Origin: an uncultured Blautia sp.
GTDB lineage: Bacteria; Bacillota; Clostridia; Lachnospirales; Lachnospiraceae
Length of the DNA: 6,759 bases
Assembly (NCBI GenBank): GCA_902476765.1
Contig: CABSEJ010000168.1
Span: 1 to 6,759, forward strand
Direction of reading: 5' to 3'
Shown: one piece after another, positions 6,278 to 6,759 of the stretch
Layout: each line of letters starts with the position of its first letter
How positions within the stretch are numbered: the stretch's first letter is position 1
Made by a program: the position numbers and the translations under genes
The notes under the pieces: model-generated
Seen by the model: the letters and a program-made list of their open reading frames with translations, nothing else
What the model was told of the DNA's origin: nothing
Databases searched by the model: none

Positions 6278-6411
6278 GTGTATCCTTCTTTCCCAGTGTA
6301 CAAATGCTTTTGCCTTCGGCATAACGGCACAAATACACCAATCAAATACTGCAGAACCGCCTGACCAAAAGCAGTTTTGAAGGGCTGGTTAGCAGAAAAT
6401 TTCCTATAGAA

Positions 6412-6449
6412 TAAGAAAAGGGAGGCCGTTATATATTTTACGCACCTCC
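6412..6449 (-). terminator. Hairpin with T-rich tail between metal ATPase and exporter operon
   Basis: On the minus strand GGAGG (6449-6445) pairs with CCTCC (6425-6421), with a U-G and two further pairs possible inward across one bulge around an AT-rich loop. The tail is CTTTTCTTATTC. It begins 22 nt after the stop of the metal ATPase gene and could end that transcript. The stem is short, so efficiency is doubtful. It also begins at the predicted start point of the promoter at 6455-6483, so in the exporter mRNA it would be a stem-loop at the extreme 5' end. Confidence 0.45.
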
Positions 6450-6454
6450 GCTTC

Positions 6455-6483
6455 ATTATACTAAATTTTTTTAAACTAAACAA
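6455..6483 (-). promoter_or_regulatory. Candidate promoter of the YczE-like/ABC exporter operon
   Basis: On the minus strand, TTGTTT (6483-6478) and a perfect TATAAT (6460-6455) are separated by 17 bp of A/T-rich DNA. The -35 lies inside the last codons of the metal ATPase gene and the -10 is 10 nt past its stop. Transcription should begin near 6448, giving a leader of about 170 nt before the ATG at 6277. The leader starts with a GGAGG/CCTCC hairpin. I see no known riboswitch or T-box in the rest of it. Confidence 0.65.
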
Positions 6484-6759
6484 GTGGGATTTCTCCAGGT
6501 GAGAAGCAGGGCTGAATTCACAATTACCAGTACAGAGCCTGCATTGTGAACCAGGGCCCCAACCACAGGATTTAAAACTCCTGTAATAGCCAGCACAATG
6601 GCCAGGAAATTCAATCCCATAGAAAAACTGAGATTACATTTAATCGTCATCATCATCCGCTTAGAAAGAGCCATCAGATGGGGCAGCTCTTTCACCTCGT
6701 CGTCTACCAACGCAATATCCGCGGCATCTACGGCGATATCGCTTCCCACTCCCCCCATT
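6471..6759 (-). CDS. P1B-type heavy-metal-transporting ATPase, C-terminal part (partial)
   Basis: Only the last 95 or so residues are in the window; the frame is open through the right edge, so the ATG at 6758 is an internal Met. MGGVGSDIAVDAADIALVDD is the segment that follows the GDGxNDxPAL hinge in P-type ATPases, and matches the metal-transporting P1B branch. Two membrane helices follow (around SMGLNFLAIVLAITGVL and the last hydrophobic stretch). The final helix carries HNAGS and a later NSALLL, as in P1B pumps. HNAGS differs from the HEGG motif of P1B-4 (Co/Fe) pumps; I cannot assign Zn/Cd, Cu or Mn without the missing CPx/SPC helix. The protein ends shortly after this helix (TWRNPTCLV), with no C-terminal metal-binding tail. 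It exports or imports a metal ion across the cell membrane using ATP. It is upstream of, and in the same direction as, the exporter operon but appears to be a separate unit. Confidence 0.9.
   Translation of the reverse strand, partial: MGGVGSDIAVDAADIALVDDEVKELPHLMALSKRMMMTIKCNLSFSMGLNFLAIVLAITGVLNPVVGALVHNAGSVLVIVNSALLLTWRNPTCLV

Noticed and set aside
5543..6322. Longer YczE-like protein starting at the ATG at 6322
   Set aside because: There is no ribosome binding site there, while the ATG at 6277 has AGAAGGA at good spacing and begins directly before the first membrane helix.
6278..6448. Riboswitch or T-box in the exporter operon leader
   Set aside because: Apart from the 5' hairpin I find no T-box motif, no recognisable aptamer core and no second terminator before the start codon.
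6274..6483. Minus-strand leader open frame ending in ATGA overlap with the YczE-like gene start
   Set aside because: Its ATG at 6456 overlaps the -10 box and would precede the transcript start. No internal start has a ribosome binding site, and the product lacks family-like features. The ATGA overlap is probably chance.

Overview
The window looks like chromosomal DNA from a low-to-mid GC Gram-positive anaerobe of the Clostridia, most likely Lachnospiraceae. The basis is AAGGAG-type ribosome binding sites, sigma-A style promoters, a heterodimeric multidrug-type ABC exporter of Firmicutes style, and a palindromic intergenic repeat of a kind I associate with gut Clostridia. The assignment rests on style and memory, not on a search.

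Left part (1-1543) is a repeat-bounded accessory patch. Bases 1-51 are the right end of a palindromic repeat whose left part lies outside the window; a complete 163-bp copy in the same orientation sits at 1334-1496. Between them are a stack of inverted repeats (77-166), a consensus extended -10 promoter (199-227), a TetR-family regulator gene (259-864), a GC-rich hairpin terminator (870-905), and an opposing, 5'-truncated and frameshifted gene remnant (915-1282, minus strand; possibly GPP34-like).

Middle part: a GNAT-family N-acetyltransferase gene (1544-2011, plus strand) converges on the end of a minus-strand operon with only 4 bp between the two stop codons.

Right part (6759 down to 2016, minus strand): the C-terminal end of a P1B-type heavy-metal ATPase enters from the window edge and stops at 6471. 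A promoter overlapping its last codons (6483-6455) and a hairpin directly after it (6449-6421) separate it from a three-gene operon: a YczE/YitT-like polytopic membrane protein (6277-5543), then two ABC exporter half-transporters (5491-3746 and 3749-2016) joined by an ATGA overlap. The two ABC proteins have complementary nucleotide-site defects. The first has Asp in place of the catalytic Glu and Gln in place of the switch His. The second has an ISQGQ signature. This is the pattern of asymmetric heterodimers of the TM287/288, BmrCD and LmrCD type with one consensus and one degenerate ATP site. Their substrate, and the role of the YczE-like partner, cannot be read from the sequence.

I see no clear novel defence or mobile system. 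The points most worth a second look are the paired palindromic elements around the tetR segment, the remnant gene broken exactly at a U UUU UUA slippery heptamer, the interleaved inverted repeats upstream of tetR, and the promoter-hairpin arrangement at the head of the exporter operon.
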